A stretch of 13,531 bases of DNA, taken from the NCBI GenBank assembly GCA_947371865.1, contig CANBRH010000025.1, positions 1-13,531 of the forward strand. Direction: 5' to 3'. Source of the stretch: Actinomycetota bacterium (GTDB lineage: Bacteria > Actinomycetota > Actinomycetes > Nanopelagicales > Nanopelagicaceae). Within the stretch, counting starts at the first letter, position 1, and the number at the start of each line of letters is the position of its first letter. The notes under the pieces were generated by a model. The model had not been told where the DNA came from. It searched no databases and saw only the letters and a program-made list of their open reading frames with translations. Shown in pieces: positions 13,477 to 13,531 of the stretch. Position numbers and translations under genes: made by a program.

Positions 13477-13531
13477 TGTCAGGTACACAAACAGCTGCAG
13501 GAGCTGCAGGAGTGGGTCGCGTTGCACGCGT
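13476..13531 (+). CDS. atpD: F1Fo ATP synthase subunit beta, 5' end only
   Basis: Catalytic F1 subunit, cut by the right edge after about 18 codons. The visible residues (MSGTQTAAGAAGVGRVAR) show a low-complexity N-terminal tail leading into GVGRVAR, matching the G-x-I/V-x-R start of the beta-subunit barrel. AGGGAG (13464-13469) lies 6 nt before ATG 13476, which overlaps the atpG TGA by one base; ATG 13473 directly before it is in frame and would add one Met. Identity rests on operon position and this short match; the nucleotide-binding motifs lie outside the window. Confidence 0.88.
   Translation, partial: MSGTQTAAGAAGVGRVAR

Overview
The window is a gene-dense stretch of a bacterial chromosome with every gene on the + strand. 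It holds fourteen complete protein genes and the first codons of a fifteenth. The gene order (rho, rpmE, prfA, prmC, a Sua5-like gene, glyA, wecA-type, then the F1Fo ATP synthase operon) is the classic actinobacterial arrangement. Protein features agree with this: Rho has a long Asn/Asp/Arg-rich insertion, the ATP synthase delta subunit is the long actinobacterial type (275 aa), and AtpA starts with the actinobacterial MAELTIRPEEI. Base composition looks intermediate rather than high-GC and the gaps are short, which suggests a streamlined, small-genome actinobacterium such as the freshwater acI/Nanopelagicales lineage. That assignment is an inference, not a demonstrated identity.

Left part (1-2370): a 184-nt leader, then rho; a 146-nt gap with hairpins, a candidate promoter and a probable L31 leader; then rpmE, closed by a strong intrinsic terminator. 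Middle part (2403-7487): prfA (release factor 1), prmC (which methylates release factor 1), a divergent Sua5/YrdC-fold protein lacking the usual catalytic signature, glyA (serine/glycine and one-carbon metabolism) and a WecA/MraY-family sugar-phosphate transferase starting cell-envelope polymer synthesis. These genes are closely packed and read like one operon.

Right part (7488-13531): the ATP synthase cluster. An AtpI-like membrane protein and a small AtpZ-like protein precede subunits a, c, b, delta, alpha, gamma and the start of beta. Fo genes encode the membrane proton path (a, c ring, b stalk); delta, alpha, gamma and beta build the stator cap, catalytic head and central shaft. The epsilon gene is expected just past the right edge.

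No mobile element, CRISPR array, tRNA/rRNA gene or foreign island is visible, so this is mainly a conserved housekeeping region. The unusual material is regulatory and lies in the short gaps. The clearest case is an exact 27-bp tandem repeat just before atpA, each copy forming a perfect GAAA-tetraloop hairpin, within a ladder of four TAGGTA motifs ending at the atpA ribosome-binding site. A 9-bp triple repeat with two overlapping hairpins precedes atpE. Other points of note are the Rho NDR repeat, the degenerate Sua5-like protein, a PET (not PAT/PVT) decoding motif in release factor 1, and a glycine-poor inner helix in subunit c.
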